6,113 nucleotides of DNA from Promethearchaeota archaeon (lineage in GTDB: Archaea > Asgardarchaeota > Lokiarchaeia > Sigyniarchaeales > SOKP01). The position numbers and the translations under genes were made by a program. Of this stretch, positions 5,586-6,113 are shown piece by piece; the first letter of the stretch is position 1, and every line of letters begins with the position of its first letter. The stretch is from NCBI GenBank assembly GCA_030612905.1, contig JAUWNA010000135.1:1-6113 (forward strand), in the 5' to 3' direction. A model generated the notes under the pieces. That model was not told the DNA's origin, searched no databases, and saw only the letters and a program-made list of their open reading frames with translations.

Positions 5586-6113
5586 TTAAGTATATTTTTC
5601 CTTGAACTCCTTTAACTTTGCTAATACTTCGTCTCTTAAAGAACCAACAACTAATTTGTCTGTTTTGATATCTTTAACAAACTGCATAAATTGATGTAAA
5701 ACAGGCCCTGGGGGAAATTGGTCCCTCATATCTTCTATGAAAGCGCTTAAGACGTTTCCGGTTATGGTTTGATCTATTTTCTTAAAAATATTTGAAAAAA
5801 GATCGTTAATAATAGCACTCTTCTCTGTACTTATTGAAGTAATAGAACCCTTGACAGTTTGAGCGGGAGCCCCCACTTGATTATCAGATGATTGAGTTAA
5901 TTTAGAACCCTCACGACCTTGAACAATGATCTCTGGCTCATATCTTGGATAATCCCCCTGTCCAGAACAAGGGTAATTAAGACTTAATGATTCAGTTCCC
6001 TTCAATTCAGCAATCTTGACTTGTAATTCAGATTCTTCCCCAATTTTCACTACCTTATAATCATCGATGTTAATATTAGTTAAATCAAAACCTTTAGGGA
6101 TTTTATCCTTAAC
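5586..6113 (-). CDS. Unrecognised protein, 3' part of gene (5' end outside window)
   Basis: The frame ends at TAA (5588-5586) and stays open to the window edge, giving 175 codons. A GTG at 6050 could be a start, but the 21 codons before it (KDKIPKGFDLTNINIDDY...) read like ordinary protein, so the real start is probably further right. Three parts can be seen. Residues ~1-65 look strand-rich and hold a conserved-looking YPCSGQGDYPRYEPEI segment with the only cysteine (C49). Residues ~66-98 are a Ser/Thr/Gly/Gln-rich flexible linker. Residues ~99-175 are helical (IINDLFSNIFKKI, VLSAFIEDM, FPPGPVLHQFMQFVKDI, LRDEVLAKLKEFKEKY), possibly a small interaction domain. No signal peptide or membrane segment is in the visible part. 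I do not recognise the family. Confidence 0.7.
   Translation of the reverse strand, partial: VKDKIPKGFDLTNINIDDYKVVKIGEESELQVKIAELKGTESLSLNYPCSGQGDYPRYEPEIIVQGREGSKLTQSSDNQVGAPAQTVKGSITSISTEKSAIINDLFSNIFKKIDQTITGNVLSAFIEDMRDQFPPGPVLHQFMQFVKDIKTDKLVVGSLRDEVLAKLKEFKEKYT

Noticed and set aside
6048..6050. GTG as true start of the right-edge gene
   Set aside because: The frame remains open upstream to the window edge with protein-like codons and no ribosome-binding motif precedes the GTG, so the gene more likely begins outside the window.

Overview
The window is AT-rich, gene-dense DNA that reads as archaeal. It carries four complete genes with recognisable families, one complete SAM-methyltransferase-like gene with an unusual active site, and one gene cut off at each edge. 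Archaeal signs are an endonuclease III of the archaeal type (LSARSRD motif, [4Fe-4S] cysteine cluster), a THUMP/Trm11-type RNA methylase, a GGTG Shine-Dalgarno motif in front of a TTG start, TATA-like boxes spaced for leaderless or short-leader transcripts, and oligo-T tracts instead of hairpin terminators. The AT-rich sequence and the mix of a SAP-domain protein, an isoaspartate-methyltransferase-like protein with a long tail and a URO-D/MtaA-like protein would suit an Asgard (Lokiarchaeia-like) genome, but the sequence alone does not prove that.

Left part (1-2566, + strand): the 3' end of a highly charged protein ending in a SAP domain, then a short T-rich gap, then a two-gene unit with 12 bp between the genes: a Trm11/Trm-G10-like RNA methylase and endonuclease III (nth). 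Middle (2569-4381): a rhomboid intramembrane protease on the - strand, whose stop lies 2 bp from the stop of nth. A roughly 100-bp divergent promoter region separates it from a + strand protein with a PIMT-like domain (protein L-isoaspartate methyltransferase fold) and a C-terminal extension of about 150 residues. Right part (4399-6113, - strand): a URO-D/MtaA-superfamily gene convergent with the PIMT-like gene, and upstream of it the 3' portion of an unrecognised gene that runs off the window. Three T7 tracts (- strand sense) lie between these two.

The genes do not form one pathway. They are mostly housekeeping (RNA modification, base-excision repair, membrane proteolysis, protein repair or a derivative of it) in short transcription units. 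I see no mobile element, CRISPR array, structural RNA gene or clearly new multi-gene system. The most interesting points are two methyltransferase-fold proteins with departures from canonical active-site or SAM-binding motifs, a perfect 17-bp palindrome over the start of the URO-D-like gene, and an oligo-lysine tail on Nth whose antisense strand looks like the terminator of the facing rhomboid gene.
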